In this document: positions 8,238-17,106 of the stretch, piece by piece
How positions within the stretch are numbered: the first letter of the stretch is position 1
Layout: each line of letters starts with the position of its first letter
Source of the DNA: JAUILH01 sp965230535
GTDB lineage: Bacteria > Bacteroidota > Bacteroidia > Flavobacteriales_D > JAUILH01
Assembly: GCA_965230535.1 (NCBI GenBank)
Contig: OZ246009.1
Coordinates: 682,001 to 746,000, forward strand
Direction of reading: 5' to 3'
DNA length: 64,000 nt
Notes under the pieces: model-generated
What the model saw: the letters and a program-made list of their open reading frames with translations, nothing else
The model's database searches: none
Told to the model about the DNA's origin: nothing
Program-made: the position numbers and the translations under genes

Positions 8238-9011
8238 CTACTTCAGTTCTTCAGGTATTAAGCACACCGGAATTGGTACCATTTTATGTTTATTGGCGGC
8301 GTGTAGTTTTCGATAAATTGCAAGCGCTTCTTTTTCACGATCAGATAAATTTGTCTCGTCGCCAGAAAATTCCATGGCCCATTCCAGCTCATCATAGGTA
8401 GCGCCAATTTGGTCTTCATCTGTTCTTCCATCGTCCCATAAACCATCAGTTGGTCTGGCCTGAAGAATCTCATCAATCACACCAAGTTCGCCTGCAATGG
8501 CATAAACTTCCGATTTCATTAGATCTGCGATTGGACTGAGGTCAACACCGCCATCTCCATATTTGGTGTAAAAGCCCACGCCAAAGTCTTCCACTTTATT
8601 TCCGGTTCCTGCCACCAGTAGATTATTGGCCTGACCAATAGCATATAGTGTGGTCATTCTTAAACGTGCTCTGGTGTTGGCCATGGCCAGAAAATTATCC
8701 TTGGTTAAATCGTCAAACGCAGCCGACATGGTATCGAAAGTATCCGTCAGTTCAATGGTTTGATGATGAACATCTTTAAAATTTTCTTTCAACCAGGCTA
8801 TGTGTTTGTCGGCTCTGCTTACCTCAGCACTTTTCTGGTGAATAGGCATGCTTAAACAGATCAACTTTTTACCAGTCATAGCACACAGGGTAGAAGTCAG
8901 TGCAGAATCTATTCCACCGGAAATGCCAATAACAAAACCATTCATGCGGGCATTATCGGCATACGATTTTAACCAATTACTAATGTGATTTGCAACGTCT
9001 TTATGTTTCAT
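8238..9011 (-). CDS. nadE: NH3-dependent NAD+ synthase
   Basis: A 257-residue protein catalysing the last step of NAD synthesis: amidation of nicotinate adenine dinucleotide with ammonia and ATP. The ATP-pyrophosphatase P-loop SGGIDSA is at residues 31-37. 'GTGNKVEDFGVGFYTKYGDG' and 'DLSPIADLMKSEVY' are typical NadE substrate-binding segments. The length fits the short, ammonia-using form; there is no glutaminase domain. A terminator hairpin lies just upstream of the start. Confidence 0.95.
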   Translation of the reverse strand: MKHKDVANHISNWLKSYADNARMNGFVIGISGGIDSALTSTLCAMTGKKLICLSMPIHQKSAEVSRADKHIAWLKENFKDVHHQTIELTDTFDTMSAAFDDLTKDNFLAMANTRARLRMTTLYAIGQANNLLVAGTGNKVEDFGVGFYTKYGDGGVDLSPIADLMKSEVYAIAGELGVIDEILQARPTDGLWDDGRTDEDQIGATYDELEWAMEFSGDETNLSDREKEALAIYRKLHAANKHKMVPIPVCLIPEELK

Positions 9012-9017
9012 AGGAAC

Positions 9018-9050
9018 AAAAATCCCCTGACTACAAAGTAACCAGGGGAC
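9018..9050 (-). terminator. Intrinsic terminator after the outer-membrane barrel gene
   Basis: Reading the minus strand, a 7-bp stem (TCCCCTG at 9043-9049 against CAGGGGA at 9023-9029) is followed by a run of five T (9018-9022). It ends the transcript of the barrel gene and lies only seven bases before the nadE start. Confidence 0.75.
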
Positions 9051-9074
9051 ATATATTAATGTTTTAAATAATCT

Positions 9075-9905
9075 TTAGAACAATACCCCAATTCTCAAAG
9101 AGATGTTATAAGGTAAGAATTTTTGCTCATCATACGATTGGTACTTTCCGCTTGTGTTAGAAGTGTTGAAAGTAGCGCTGGCATCAATCAGGTGCTCAGA
9201 GTTTTTGTTAACCGCGTTGGTAACACCCCAGTTGAAGTCCAAACCACCAATTAGCCAGGTAGTTCCTGAAACGTTGTACTCAACACCACCACCAAAGTTA
9301 ATTTGTGACCTGATTAAAGACATCTCGCTGTCAATATTAAGATCGTCCAAATTTGGCGTGTTGCTGCTTGATAAACTTACACCTGTATCATCAGCTCTTC
9401 CCTTAGTCTTGATTCCAATGTTGGTTCCAAACTGGAAGAAATATTTCATCATACCGATTTCCTTCGTTTTCATCTTAAAGATGATTGGAATGGTCACGTA
9501 ATTTGCTCTGAATTTTCTCGACTCAAGTCTGATATATTCTGAAGACTGCGTGGTATCAATAGAAGTCACGTCTCCGTTATCAGATTCATACGTCAAGATC
9601 TTATTGTCGTCTAGTAAATAACCAATAGAATCACTTGGGTTCTCAAGATATTTGATGTTTCCACCATCGAAATCAAATCCGATTCCTGTACTTAACCAAA
9701 ATTTCTCAGCCAATTTGAATTCGGTCATCAAACCAAGTCCAAAAGAACCTTTCATTCCATTGTTTTCGAATGCTTTTGCATCATCAGGTCTTAACCAGCT
9801 TAAAGCAGGGTTGATTCTGAAACCTGCGTGGAAAGATTTATCGTCCTGTGCATAAGTGTTACCAATGAACATTCCTGCAAATACGACAAGAAGTAACTTT
9901 TTCAT
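9075..9905 (-). CDS. Outer-membrane beta-barrel protein (porin family, PorT-like)
   Basis: A 276-residue protein with a signal peptide ending 'GNTYAQ' (residues 15-20). The rest is alternating strands typical of the Bacteroidota outer-membrane beta-barrel family: 'SFGLGLMTEFKLAEKFWLSTGIGF', 'NYVTIPIIFKMKTKE', 'FFQFGTNIGIKTKG' and the C-terminal 'YNISLRIGVLF' ending in phenylalanine, as barrel proteins do. The closest family is the OMP_b-brl_2/PorT-like group; a specific function cannot be given. It is divergent from gldB. Confidence 0.75.
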   Translation of the reverse strand: MKKLLLVVFAGMFIGNTYAQDDKSFHAGFRINPALSWLRPDDAKAFENNGMKGSFGLGLMTEFKLAEKFWLSTGIGFDFDGGNIKYLENPSDSIGYLLDDNKILTYESDNGDVTSIDTTQSSEYIRLESRKFRANYVTIPIIFKMKTKEIGMMKYFFQFGTNIGIKTKGRADDTGVSLSSSNTPNLDDLNIDSEMSLIRSQINFGGGVEYNVSGTTWLIGGLDFNWGVTNAVNKNSEHLIDASATFNTSNTSGKYQSYDEQKFLPYNISLRIGVLF

Positions 9906-9949
9906 AATTTTGAGCTTATTATTATTGACGCAATATTACGACATTTTTT

Positions 9950-10996
9950 GTGAAACAATCGACGAAAATAGCTGGATTAACGATTATCATGCTCAGCGTG
10001 CTGAGTTCATGTGGTGAAGACAAAAAAGAGGATCCATTGGATGTGGATGTTTCTGAAGTAAAGGTCTCTCTTGAGTATCATCGTTTAGATCAGGAGTTGG
10101 CACAGGCAGACACCAATTCATTAGATGAATTCAACCAAAGAATGCTTGAAACCTATAATATGGCTTGGGTGCATTATGCCGGAGGTGTTTTGAGACAGGG
10201 AGATCCAAGAGATCCTATGTTCTCAGATAATTTTAAACGTTTCTTCTCACATCCATTTGTAAATGCTACTATGAATGCCGTGGATTCTACTTACGGTGAT
10301 GTGTCCGATTTAAATAAGCAAATAGAAGAAGGTTTTAAGCACTTGAAGTACTACTATAAGGATGCTTTAATGCCAAAAATCGTCTACACAAATAACTTTT
10401 TCAATTATTATACAAACCCGGTGATTGCAGTAGATTCCATGTTGCTTGTTGGTTTAGATTTTTATTTGGGTAAGGACCATTGGTTGGTAAAGACTCTGCC
10501 AATGACAGAACATCCTCAATATATAAGAGATGAAATGAGCAAGGAGTTTGTAGTGGTAAATGCCATGAAAGCCTGGTTTCAACACAAATACTTGCCGGAG
10601 CCAAAGCATGAAGATTTTTTGGAGGCACTCATTTATAACGGAAAGTTAATGTATGCCATGGATGCGCTGATGCCGGATATTCCCGACCATGTTAAATTGA
10701 AATATTCTAAATCGGAAATGGAATGGTGCGTTGGCAATGAAAACAGAATTTGGTTGACATTGGTGGATAGAGATTTGATCCATAATACCAACCAGAAACA
10801 AATCAATGATTATTTCAGAAAAGGACCGTTTACGCCATCATTAAAGGGGAATGACACGCCAGACAGAGTCGGAATGTTCATGGGCTGGAGCATTGTTAAA
10901 GACTATATGGCCGAACATACAGATAAATCTTTGGTAGATTTGTTGAAAGAGAAAAACAATCAAAGCATTTTAAATTCATACAAGCAAGGAAAGTAA
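9950..10996 (+). CDS. gldB: Gliding motility lipoprotein GldB
   Basis: A 348-residue lipoprotein, lipobox SVLSSC with Cys21. The body matches GldB: 'EYHRLDQELAQAD' near the start, 'MYAMDALMPDIPDHVKLKYS' mid-protein, and 'WCVGNENRIWLTLVDRDLIH', 'VGMFMGWSIVKDYM' near the end. GldB is needed for gliding in Flavobacterium johnsoniae; its molecular role is not settled. The start is GTG. The stop shares one base with the gldC start (TAATG), so gldB and gldC form one operon. Confidence 0.9.
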   Translation: MKQSTKIAGLTIIMLSVLSSCGEDKKEDPLDVDVSEVKVSLEYHRLDQELAQADTNSLDEFNQRMLETYNMAWVHYAGGVLRQGDPRDPMFSDNFKRFFSHPFVNATMNAVDSTYGDVSDLNKQIEEGFKHLKYYYKDALMPKIVYTNNFFNYYTNPVIAVDSMLLVGLDFYLGKDHWLVKTLPMTEHPQYIRDEMSKEFVVVNAMKAWFQHKYLPEPKHEDFLEALIYNGKLMYAMDALMPDIPDHVKLKYSKSEMEWCVGNENRIWLTLVDRDLIHNTNQKQINDYFRKGPFTPSLKGNDTPDRVGMFMGWSIVKDYMAEHTDKSLVDLLKEKNNQSILNSYKQGK

Positions 10997-11337
10997 TGAG
11001 CGAACAAAGTAAAAGTGAAATCAAGATAGAAGTTGGACTGGATGAAAACAAAGTTCCTCAATCAATAAGCTGGCAGGCAGATGATGCCGGAGCGAATCAG
11101 GAAGAAGCCAAAGCCATGATGCTGTCTTTTTGGGATAAAACTCAAGGCAATGCCATGCGTATGGATTTATGGACAAAAGATATGTTGGTGGATGAAATGA
11201 AGATGTTTTACCACCAAACTTTGTTGACCATGGCAGATTCATTTGAGCGCTCTACTGGTGAATCATTGATGAGTCAAGATCTTCGCGACTTCTGTGATTA
11301 TTTTGCCGAAAGAATGCAAATCAAACCTCAATCGTAG
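10996..11337 (+). CDS. gldC: Gliding motility protein GldC
   Basis: A 113-residue soluble cytosolic protein, recognisable from 'SEIKIEVGLDENKVPQSISW', 'AKAMMLSFWDKTQGNAMRMD' and 'LWTKDMLVDEMKMFYHQTL' and by its place directly after gldB. In Flavobacterium, loss of GldC reduces but does not abolish gliding. Translation is coupled to gldB through the one-base stop/start overlap. Confidence 0.9.
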   Translation: MSEQSKSEIKIEVGLDENKVPQSISWQADDAGANQEEAKAMMLSFWDKTQGNAMRMDLWTKDMLVDEMKMFYHQTLLTMADSFERSTGESLMSQDLRDFCDYFAERMQIKPQS

Positions 11338-11431
11338 TTTTTACGTCATTTTTCTGAAAAAAATATGCACGCATATTAATTTTTCGTCTAAAGAAACTTA
11401 TATTCACAGTAAGAAAATGTTGTGGTGAAAA

Positions 11432-12370
11432 ATGGCTGAGCAGGAAGAAGATATTATCCCCCCGATAGATCGTGATTTAATTAAGTCTGAACTGACTAAG
11501 GAGCGTTTTGTGGCGAATACCAATAAGGGGAATAATGAAATTTATATTGTCAACCATCAAAACTCACCAAATGTACTTCAGGAAATCGGTCGTCTCCGTG
11601 AAGAAGCTTTTCGCTCCGGAGGAGGAGGGACCGGTAAAGCCCTTGATTTAGATTCGTATGATTTGTCTGACAGACCATATCAGCAGCTTTTGGTATTCAG
11701 TCCTGAAGACGAACAAATCATAGGAGGCTATCGTTTCATCGATTGTGGAACTGCCACCAACCCCGAAACCGGAGATATTGAATTATCAACGGCCAACTAT
11801 TTTACGTTTTCGCAGAAATTCATTGAGGATTATTTGCCTTATACAATTGAATTGGGACGTTCATGGGTTCAGCCTATGTATCAACCTTCGGTAAATCCAA
11901 GAAAAGGTTTGTTTGCCCTGGCAAATATTTGGGATGGTCTGAGTAATATCATCGACTTGTATCCTAATTCAAAATACTTCTTTGGGAAGGTAACTATGTA
12001 TCCGGACTACAATGTTGAGGCAAGAGACTTGCTGTTGTTCTTCATGAACCATTACTTTCCCGATAAAGAGGATTTGTTGGCGCCAATTCATCCTTTGGAC
12101 AGTCAACCAGATGCAGCCAGGTTAACCAGGACATTTAAAGGACTCGAGTTCGCAGATGGTTTTAGATTGCTTCAAAGAATGATCAGAGATAAGGGGGAGA
12201 GCATTCCGCCTCTTCTTAATATCTACATGAATATCTCTTCAACCATGAAGACTTTTGGAACGGCTGTTAATCCGGACTTTGGTCATGTTGAGGAAACAGG
12301 TATTTTGGTGACAATCGCCGATATCTATGAAGAAACCAGGGCGCGTCATAATACGAATCAGGATCTTTAG
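11432..12370 (+). CDS. OlsB/GlsB-like GNAT N-acyltransferase
   Basis: A 312-residue member of the acetyltransferase family that includes the ornithine-lipid enzyme OlsB and the Bacteroides glycine-lipid enzyme GlsB. Typical features: 'IGRLREEAFRSGGGG' (substrate/acyl site), 'LLVFSPEDEQIIGGYRFIDC', 'TIELGRSWVQPMYQ' and 'YPNSKYFFGKVTMYP'. Such proteins transfer a 3-hydroxyacyl chain from ACP to an amino acid to make lyso-aminolipids. The second acyltransferase (OlsA/GlsA) is not visible here. The stop overlaps the convergent engB stop by four bases. A short inverted repeat (ATATGC-AC-GCATAT, 11363-11376) lies in the leader. Confidence 0.75.
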   Translation: MAEQEEDIIPPIDRDLIKSELTKERFVANTNKGNNEIYIVNHQNSPNVLQEIGRLREEAFRSGGGGTGKALDLDSYDLSDRPYQQLLVFSPEDEQIIGGYRFIDCGTATNPETGDIELSTANYFTFSQKFIEDYLPYTIELGRSWVQPMYQPSVNPRKGLFALANIWDGLSNIIDLYPNSKYFFGKVTMYPDYNVEARDLLLFFMNHYFPDKEDLLAPIHPLDSQPDAARLTRTFKGLEFADGFRLLQRMIRDKGESIPPLLNIYMNISSTMKTFGTAVNPDFGHVEETGILVTIADIYEETRARHNTNQDL

Positions 12371-12975
12371 TCTTCCTGGTAGTAGACGGGATTAGTCTGT
12401 TCTATAAAATCTAAAATATCTTCCCTTCCTGCTTTTGATCTCGATGAAGTAAGGAAAATCTGTGGTAAGGCTTCCCATGTTTCAAGCATCTTGTTTTTGT
12501 ACACGGTCAGATTGTTCTCCAGTTCCTGTGGTTTCAGATTCTCGATCTTGGTAAAACACATCACAAAAGGAATGCCTTTTTCTCCCAACCAGCTCATAAA
12601 GTCAAGGTCGCTTTGTTGAGGTGGGATTCTCGAGTCTAAAAGCACAAACACACACATCAGATCCAATCTCTGCTCAAGAAAATGGTAAATCATGCCTTTG
12701 AACTTTCTGCGCTCGCGTTTCGACACCTTTGCATACCCATATCCGGGCAGGTCTACAATGTACCATGCGTCATCAATTTTAAAGTGATTGATAAGCTGTG
12801 TTTTGCCCGGTGTGCCTGAAGTTTTGGCCAGATTGTTTCTCCCGGTCAACATGTTGATCAAAGAAGACTTTCCAACATTCGATCGGCCAATAAAAGCGTA
12901 CTCTGGTTGGTTCACTTCCGGACACATTTTGTAATCCGAATTACTCACAACGAACTCTGCTTGCTTAATGATCAT
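12367..12975 (-). CDS. engB: Ribosome biogenesis GTPase EngB (YihA/YsxC)
   Basis: A GTPase of 202 residues from the ATG at 12975. Motifs: G1 GRSNVGKSSL, G2 region 'TSGTPGKTQLINHF', G3 'DLPGYGYAKV', G4 'CFTKIENL' and G5 'TSSRSK'. EngB acts in assembly of the large ribosomal subunit. An upstream in-frame ATG at 13026 would add 17 residues not found at the usual start of the family ('MIIKQAEFVVSNS'), so 12975 is preferred. It is divergent from mraZ. Confidence 0.93.
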   Translation of the reverse strand: MIIKQAEFVVSNSDYKMCPEVNQPEYAFIGRSNVGKSSLINMLTGRNNLAKTSGTPGKTQLINHFKIDDAWYIVDLPGYGYAKVSKRERRKFKGMIYHFLEQRLDLMCVFVLLDSRIPPQQSDLDFMSWLGEKGIPFVMCFTKIENLKPQELENNLTVYKNKMLETWEALPQIFLTSSRSKAGREDILDFIEQTNPVYYQED

Positions 12976-13150
12976 GTGACATTGCTTTTGTGTGATCAAA
13001 ACTAGGAATTTTCCACTTAGCTCCAATTTTCAAGTAAAAACTGTTCAAAATACCCCACTTTTTACCACTGGTTTATTTTTCTGTAAATCAATCATTTATG
13101 ATTTAGTTGTAACCAATTAATCTTATATGGAGTAAAAAGTTGTTAACATA

Positions 13151-13180
13151 GTGGTAACTAATGGTATAAAGTGGTAAAAA
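13151..13180 (+). promoter_or_regulatory. Three 10-bp direct repeats, putative MraZ operator
   Basis: GTGGTAACTA, ATGGTATAAA and GTGGTAAAAA sit head to tail with an exact 10-bp period, ending 36 bases before the mraZ ATG. A weaker TGTTAAC copy starts at 13141. MraZ is known to bind direct TGGGN repeats with about 10-bp spacing upstream of its own gene; here the core reads TGGTA. A possible -7 box (TATTTTTA, 13186-13193) lies just downstream, so bound protein would cover the -33 region. Confidence 0.65.
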
Positions 13181-13216
13181 AAATCTATTTTTACATCCTT
13201 TAAGTCAAGAAGAAAA

Positions 13217-13690
13217 ATGGCAAGCCTGGTAGGAGAATATGGTTGTAAGCTGGACGCAAAAGGGCGTTTTCTGTTTCCGTCTGGACTCAGAAAACAGCTG
13301 GATCCTTCTGCGCAAGAAGGTTTTATGATCAACCGTGGCTTTGAAAAATGCTTGTCGTTGTACCCGATGAATGAATGGGAAAAGGTGAGTGCTCGCCTTG
13401 AGAAGTTGAATTTGTTTAAACCGGAAAACAGAATGTTTTACCGCTTATTTCATAATGGAGCGCAGATGTTGTCGCTCGATAATGCGGGAAGAGTTTTGGT
13501 TCCAAAATCGCTTTTGGAGTACGCCGGGATAAAAAAAGAGACTGTGTTGATAGCTTATGGCGACCGTATCGAGATATGGGATAAGCAGTCTTACGACAAG
13601 TGGTTGGATGAGAATTCGTTGGATTTTGCTGATTTGGCTGACAAGGTAATGGGAGAGGGCTCTGGATTTAATTCAGAGGGTGATGAGTGA
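13217..13690 (+). CDS. mraZ: Transcriptional regulator MraZ
   Basis: A 157-residue protein with two AbrB-like SpoVT swapped-hairpin domains: the first with 'GEYGCKLDAKGRFLFPSGLRK' (positions about 6-26), the second with 'MLSLDNAGRVLVPKSLLEYA'. MraZ forms ring-shaped oligomers that bind repeated operators and control the dcw operon, which starts with its own gene. The end overlaps rsmH. The repeats at 13151-13180 are the likely binding site. Confidence 0.95.
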   Translation: MASLVGEYGCKLDAKGRFLFPSGLRKQLDPSAQEGFMINRGFEKCLSLYPMNEWEKVSARLEKLNLFKPENRMFYRLFHNGAQMLSLDNAGRVLVPKSLLEYAGIKKETVLIAYGDRIEIWDKQSYDKWLDENSLDFADLADKVMGEGSGFNSEGDE

Positions 13691-14585
13691 TTATCATGTC
13701 CCCGTTCTTTTACATGATGTAATTAATGGATTGGAAATTCAATCAGGTGGCTGCTATGTGGATGTTACCTATGGAGGAGGAGGTCATAGTGCTGAGATTC
13801 TGTCGGAATTAACTTCCGGGAAGCTATACGCTTTTGATCAGGATGCGGATGTTAAGGGTAATGTTAGGTCTGATGACCGTTTGGTCTTTGTAGCTCAAAA
13901 TTTCAGATATCTCAAAAACGCTTTGCGGATGCATGGTGTGCGTCAGGTGGATGGTGTGTTGGCAGATTTAGGTGTGTCTTCTCATCAGTTTGATGTGCCG
14001 GAAAGAGGTTTTTCGTTTCGTTTTGAAGGGCCGTTGGATATGCGAATGAATGTTGGGTCAGAACTCACTGCTGCAAAAATCCTTAACGAGTATGATGAGG
14101 AGGCTTTGTTTAGAATGTTTCGTGAGTACGGAGAGTTGAGGTCTTTGGGTCGGGTGGTGAAAGCTGTTCTGAAGGCAAGATCTGAATTTGAGTTTAAGAC
14201 CACGAGTCAGCTTGTAGAGGTGTATGATGAGATTGGGATTGGCGGCGTGAAGCGCAACGGAGAGTTGGCAAGGCTGTTTCAGGCTTTGAGGATTGAGGTG
14301 AATGATGAGATGGCTGTTCTGAAGGAGTTTCTAAAAGCTTGTGAGAGTGTGATTAAGCCTGGTGGACGCCTGGTGGTGATTTCGTATCACTCTCTTGAAG
14401 ATCGATTGGTTAAGAATTACATCAAAAAAGGAAATTTTGAAGGGAAGGAAGAGAAAGATTTTTACGGGAATCTCATCCGTCCATTCAAAGAAGTGAATCG
14501 CAAGGTGATTGTGCCTGGTGATGAAGAAATTGAAAAAAACCCAAGAGCACGCAGTGCTAAACTAAGAATAGGCGAAAAGTTGTGA
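13683..14585 (+). CDS. rsmH: 16S rRNA (cytosine-1402-N4) methyltransferase RsmH
   Basis: A 300-residue SAM-dependent methyltransferase. 'YHVPVLLHDVINGL' opens the protein, 'YVDVTYGGGGHSAEIL' is the SAM-binding loop, 'GVLADLGVSSHQFD' follows, and 'RGFSFRFEGPLDMRM' and 'VISYHSLEDRLVK' complete the family signatures. It methylates C1402 in the ribosomal decoding centre. The ATG at 13683 is preferred; a GTG three bases earlier is also in frame. It overlaps mraZ by 8 and ftsL by 4 bases. Confidence 0.95.
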   Translation: MSDYHVPVLLHDVINGLEIQSGGCYVDVTYGGGGHSAEILSELTSGKLYAFDQDADVKGNVRSDDRLVFVAQNFRYLKNALRMHGVRQVDGVLADLGVSSHQFDVPERGFSFRFEGPLDMRMNVGSELTAAKILNEYDEEALFRMFREYGELRSLGRVVKAVLKARSEFEFKTTSQLVEVYDEIGIGGVKRNGELARLFQALRIEVNDEMAVLKEFLKACESVIKPGGRLVVISYHSLEDRLVKNYIKKGNFEGKEEKDFYGNLIRPFKEVNRKVIVPGDEEIEKNPRARSAKLRIGEKL

Positions 14586-14992
14586 GTACTTTAGTTGAAG
14601 AACAAGAAAAACCCAAAAAGAGAGCCAGAAAAAAGGCTCCTAAGAAAAACTCGAATGATGCGAGTCGGTTTTTCGCGTCTTTGCTTAACGGTGATTTCTT
14701 TAGTAGAGATAATCTCGTTAAAAACATTCCCTTCTTCTTTTATGTGGCCTTTTTGCTCATACTGTATATCGGCTACGGATATTATGTAGAAAAGACATCT
14801 TCCAACATTGCGGATCTGGAAGAGCGTTCTTTAGAGTTGCGCGCCGATCAAAATAACGAGAATGCTTACTATAATCAGATTAGTATGTATTCTCATATTG
14901 AGGATTCTTTGTCTGCTGCCGGAATCGTGCCGTCTGTAGAGCCTCCGCAGAAAATTTTTGTTTCCAAATCACAATTTAATACCGAAGAGTAA
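14582..14992 (+). CDS. ftsL: FtsL-like cell division protein
   Basis: A 136-residue bitopic membrane protein: a lysine/arginine-rich cytoplasmic tail (1-48), one membrane helix (about 49-68, 'NIPFFFYVAFLLILYIGYGYY') and a periplasmic coiled-coil segment ('IADLEERSLELRADQNNEN'). Sequence similarity to FtsL is weak, as usual; the call rests on topology, size and position between rsmH and ftsI. FtsL joins FtsQ and a FtsB-type partner in the divisome. The start is GTG, inside the rsmH stop (GTGA overlap). Confidence 0.8.
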   Translation: MSTLVEEQEKPKKRARKKAPKKNSNDASRFFASLLNGDFFSRDNLVKNIPFFFYVAFLLILYIGYGYYVEKTSSNIADLEERSLELRADQNNENAYYNQISMYSHIEDSLSAAGIVPSVEPPQKIFVSKSQFNTEE

Positions 14993-17106
14993 TGGATAAA
15001 AGAAAGGTGGTTTGGAGAATATATTTGGTCTTTTTGGTGATGCTGGTCTGTTCGGTTGGGATTGTGGCTCGTGTGGTTGGAATTCAGAACGATGACAGAT
15101 ATCAAACAGTTGTAGAGAAGAAGGAAAACCTTGAGCAGGATACAATTACACCAATTCGTGGGTCTATTTTTTCTTCTGATGGGTCTTTGTTGGTTGCGTC
15201 AGATCCTGTTTTCAATTTAAGATGGGATGCGTCTGTAGTTGATAATGATTTGTTCAATGAGGAGATTGACGACTTGTCTGCAGGGATGGCAAGGGTCTTT
15301 AAAGACAAGTCTGCGGCTCAGTGGAAGGCGCATCTTGTAAAAGGGAAGGAAGAGAATAAGCGGTATTACAAGATTGCTAATAAGGTGTCAAGAAGGGACT
15401 TGCATCAGGTGCTTCAGTTGCCCGTGTTTAAGTTGGGGCAGTATAAAGGAGGTTTGGTGAAGGAGAAGATTGATTCTCGTGGACGTCAGTTTGCGCCTTT
15501 GGCAGATAGAACGATTGGGTATGCACGTGTCAAAGAAGGTAAGGGCGTGACAGGTATTGTGGGGATCGAAGAAGCTTTTGATGAAGAGTTGCGCGGAGAA
15601 GTTGGTGTGCGAGAGATGAAGCGTTTACCTTCCGGAAAGAAAATTCCCGTTAACGATGAGTTTATCAAGGTGCCTAAAAATGGAATGGATATCTATTCAA
15701 CAATTGATATCAATATCCAGGATGTGGCCGAAAGCGAGTTGATGCGCCAGTTAGAGGCTCAAAATGCTGCCAATGGATGCGCGATTCTAATGGAGGTCGA
15801 AACCGGGAAAATCATAGCTATTGCCAATCTTCAAAAGACTGAAAGTGGAGGTTATTATGAGTCGTATAACCATGCGATTGGAACGCAGACCGAGCCTGGT
15901 TCAACTTTTAAGTTGGTGTCTCTTTTGGTTGGTCTGGAAGATGGTGCATTTGATTTGGATACTGAGATCGATACCGAAGATGGGACGCATCAATTCTATG
16001 ATAGAACCATGCGTGATTCAAGAATTGGTGGGTATGGAATTATTGATGCCAAAACAGCATTTGCGGTTAGTTCAAACGTTTGGTTTTCAAAAGCAATTGA
16101 TGAGGCTTATAACAGACGTCCCAATAAGTATGTTGATGGTGTAAGAGGTTTGATCGGTGAGTTGAATGGAATTTCGCTTAAGGGTGAGAAGAAGCCTTAT
16201 ATCCATGGTCCGGGAGAAACAGGTTGGTCGGGAGTGTCTCTTCCATGGATGAGTATCGGGTATGAAACTATGTTTACGCCTCTGCAGGTGCTTACTTTAT
16301 ATAATGCCATTGCAAATAATGGTGTGGTAGTGAAGCCTCAGTTTGTAAGTGAAATTCGTCAGGATGGTGAGCTGGTAAGAGGTTTTGAGGTTGAAGTGCT
16401 TCAAAAGCGTCTTTGCTCAAAATCGACTATTAGAAAAGCCAAAGAATGTCTGGAGTATGTGGTGGATTATGAAGGTGGTACAGGTCGCAGTCTGAGGGCG
16501 TCTAATTATGAGATCGCTGGTAAGACAGGTACAACTCAAAAGGCCAACGGTATCTCAGGATATAAAACTCAGGATAAGATTAAATATCAGGCGTCTTTTT
16601 GCGGGTATTTCCCCGCTGATGCGCCTAGGTATTCGTGTATCGTTGTTGTAGCTGCTCCGGAAAAAGGAAAGTACGGAGCAGAGGTGGCAGGTACGGTTTT
16701 TAAAGCCATTGCGGATAAGGTCTATGCGATTAGTCCGGAAGATCATCAGGCAGTAAATGATGATGGAGATGTTGAACAAATGGCTGCCCCAATTACTAAA
16801 TCAGGCAAGTTTTCAGATATCAAAACAGTGGCGCAAACTGTTGGTGTGAACTATAAGATTCTGGATGAAAAAGATACCTGGGTAATGGCAGAAGCTGAAT
16901 CGGGCTATTTGGGAATCAAGAAGAAATATGTGGGCGAGAAAACAGTGCCTAATGTGAAAGGGATGGGCTTAAAGGATGCGCTTTACATTTTAGAGAATAG
17001 AGGTATGAAGGTGGAGGTTAAAGGCTCTGGAAAAGTCGTGTCTCAGTCCATAGAAGCCGGAAAGCCATTTTTAGAAAATACATTGATCAGTTTGGAATTG
17101 AAGTAA
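14992..17106 (+). CDS. ftsI: Septal peptidoglycan transpeptidase FtsI (class B PBP) with PASTA domain
   Basis: A 704-residue class B penicillin-binding protein. A membrane anchor (about 9-28) is followed by the dimerisation/pedestal domain ('PIRGSIFSSDG') and the transpeptidase domain with STFK (Ser304), SSN (360-362) and KTGT (511-514). The C-terminus (about 645-704, 'TVPNVKGMGLKDALYILENRG') is a single PASTA domain, common in Bacteroidota FtsI. It crosslinks septal peptidoglycan together with FtsW. The start shares one base with the ftsL stop. Confidence 0.95.
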   Translation: MDKRKVVWRIYLVFLVMLVCSVGIVARVVGIQNDDRYQTVVEKKENLEQDTITPIRGSIFSSDGSLLVASDPVFNLRWDASVVDNDLFNEEIDDLSAGMARVFKDKSAAQWKAHLVKGKEENKRYYKIANKVSRRDLHQVLQLPVFKLGQYKGGLVKEKIDSRGRQFAPLADRTIGYARVKEGKGVTGIVGIEEAFDEELRGEVGVREMKRLPSGKKIPVNDEFIKVPKNGMDIYSTIDINIQDVAESELMRQLEAQNAANGCAILMEVETGKIIAIANLQKTESGGYYESYNHAIGTQTEPGSTFKLVSLLVGLEDGAFDLDTEIDTEDGTHQFYDRTMRDSRIGGYGIIDAKTAFAVSSNVWFSKAIDEAYNRRPNKYVDGVRGLIGELNGISLKGEKKPYIHGPGETGWSGVSLPWMSIGYETMFTPLQVLTLYNAIANNGVVVKPQFVSEIRQDGELVRGFEVEVLQKRLCSKSTIRKAKECLEYVVDYEGGTGRSLRASNYEIAGKTGTTQKANGISGYKTQDKIKYQASFCGYFPADAPRYSCIVVVAAPEKGKYGAEVAGTVFKAIADKVYAISPEDHQAVNDDGDVEQMAAPITKSGKFSDIKTVAQTVGVNYKILDEKDTWVMAEAESGYLGIKKKYVGEKTVPNVKGMGLKDALYILENRGMKVEVKGSGKVVSQSIEAGKPFLENTLISLELK

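Noticed and set aside
12976..13026. N-terminal extension of EngB from 13026
   Set aside because: Family members begin near 'MIIKQAEF'; the extra 17 residues have no counterpart that I know of.
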